NCBI RefSeq assembly: GCF_047948215.1
Contig: NC_134455.1
Coordinates: forward strand, 299,512,647 to 299,576,646
Source of the DNA: Lycorma delicatula
Lineage: Eukaryota > Arthropoda > Insecta > Hemiptera > Fulgoridae
Length of the DNA: 64,000 nt
Direction: 5' to 3'
The notes under the pieces were generated by a model. That model saw nothing but the letters and a program-made list of their open reading frames with translations, did no database searches and was not told the DNA's origin. Shown here piece after piece: positions 62,814-64,000 of the stretch (position 1 is its first letter; each line of letters opens with the position of its first letter). A program made the translations under genes and the position numbers.

Positions 62814-64000
62814 TTAAACAGTTAGTAATTAATACTAGCTAATTAAATTGAAATTACAAAAATATAATTAACATTGTACTTTTTTGTTTTTTTTTTCTTT
62901 GTTGCTTTTACGACCTCATAGGATCAGGCGTTCTGATATTTGGCGCCTGTCTTCGTTTGAATATTTTATTATTATTATTTAAAAGTAATCTATGCCATAG
63001 TTCTATTTATATATTTTTTAATTGAGATTGTTTACCAAAGTTTTTATTATTTGTAAAAAATGACTGAAGAGATTAAAGTAAAAATATTCTTTTAGAGATA
63101 TTTGGCCCATTTTTACGAATTTAAAATCAATTTCTACGTTGTGCTTTATATCATTCAAATTAAATCAGCCTTTTCATCCGATTAAAATATTACAACATTT
63201 CCTAATGGAATAGAAGTTAATCACAAAAAACCAACAGGTCCCTGAAAATATGTTGAAAATTTTTAATTTCACAATTTTTAGTTAAGTTGGTGAATTGATT
63301 GTAGAACGCCTATATGAGATGTCAACATTAACCGTAGTGAAAGTTAATTTTAAGACAATTGTAAGCTATCAATATGTCTCCCGTTATAAATGCGCTTTTC
63401 TGTATTTGTAACAGAATATTAATTCGTGATTAGAGGATATAAGTGAAAGATATAGATTGAACGATGCAAAAACACAGTGTTTAAAATTCAATCTAAAGAA
63501 TTCAGGAAAGCTAAACGTCACGTAACTTTTGTCTTAACATGATCAAAATTATTTCCTGTTCGATTGTTTAAGAATGCTATACCATACGATAAAACTGATT
63601 GAAAGTATGCAAAGATAAAACAAGTTAATGCAACCAAATCTTTATATGGTTTTAGAAAACTGTGAGAAAAATTACCCAATGAAATTTTACTACAGTATTA
63701 ATATATTTTATTCGACGTCTATATTTCACTGTATCTTCCTGTCAGTACCGTTCACGCAGAAAATACTCCCTTTGATCTGTGCGATAATTCTATTTTTAAA
63801 GATCATTATATAGATTAAATAATTTTACAAAAATTATTTTCCTTTACAACACTGTGGAATATTATATTTATATAACAACTGCAAATCACTTTTAATATAA
63901 TTAAAACAACCAAAGATTTATAAAAATTACACTTTGTGTAATATTTTTTTATTAATATTAAAATCTCATATAATTAAGGAAACAACGAATAAAATGAATA
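62812..64000. other. AT-rich non-coding interval
   Basis: No gene, RNA or repeat feature recognised to the window end. Confidence 0.55.

Overview
The window is AT-rich eukaryotic DNA that looks like an insect genome, probably hemipteran; the species is not determinable from the sequence alone. The signs are many decayed APE-type non-LTR retrotransposons (Jockey, R1 and RTE-like), tRNA-derived SINEs, Helitron-like scraps, long TA, GT and CG microsatellites, and no operons, ribosome-binding sites, CRISPR arrays or intact long ORFs. The longest open frame is 168 codons, and it is a frameshifted retrotransposon relic. I find no host protein-coding gene, rRNA or convincing functional tRNA.

Layout. 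From 0 to 10.3 kb there is a cluster of LINE relics, all on the minus strand: the 5' half of an RTE-like element cut by the left window edge (1-1060), a Jockey ORF2 relic (2515-5015), and a second Jockey element with gag-like ORF1 and ORF2 (6350-10236) that is interrupted by an R1-clade fragment (8060-8490). From 10.6 to 16.1 kb lie two tRNA-derived SINE families, one copy with a perfect 13-bp target-site duplication, plus a 5'-truncated R1-clade 3' end. From 16 to 37.8 kb the DNA is mostly featureless and AT-rich, with microsatellites, a 250-bp diverged direct repeat (26.1 and 27.9 kb), a 2.3-kb-spaced inverted repeat (32.1 and 34.4 kb), Helitron-like coding scraps, a (CG)n tract and a few GC-richer patches. 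From 37.8 to 39.9 kb there is a GC-rich island that is an R1-like ORF1 (gag) relic with two zinc knuckles.

From 42 to 48.4 kb come small tandem repeats, an interspersed repeat and a nearly full-length but dead RTE-like element that has lost the catalytic core of its reverse transcriptase. From 54.6 to 57.3 kb there is a SINE head, an interspersed repeat and a 1.2-kb R1-clade element with poly(A). From 61.0 to 62.7 kb there is a LINE reverse-transcriptase tail, a Helitron-like helicase scrap and a full SINE.

How the pieces relate. The LINEs encode (or once encoded) the endonuclease and reverse transcriptase needed for target-primed insertion; the SINEs carry pol III A and B boxes and a shared 3' tail that suggests they were mobilised by one LINE family not seen here. 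Everything recognised is decayed by stops, frameshifts and deletions. Annotations of relics come from reading conserved motifs by eye; no database search was run, and boundaries are approximate.
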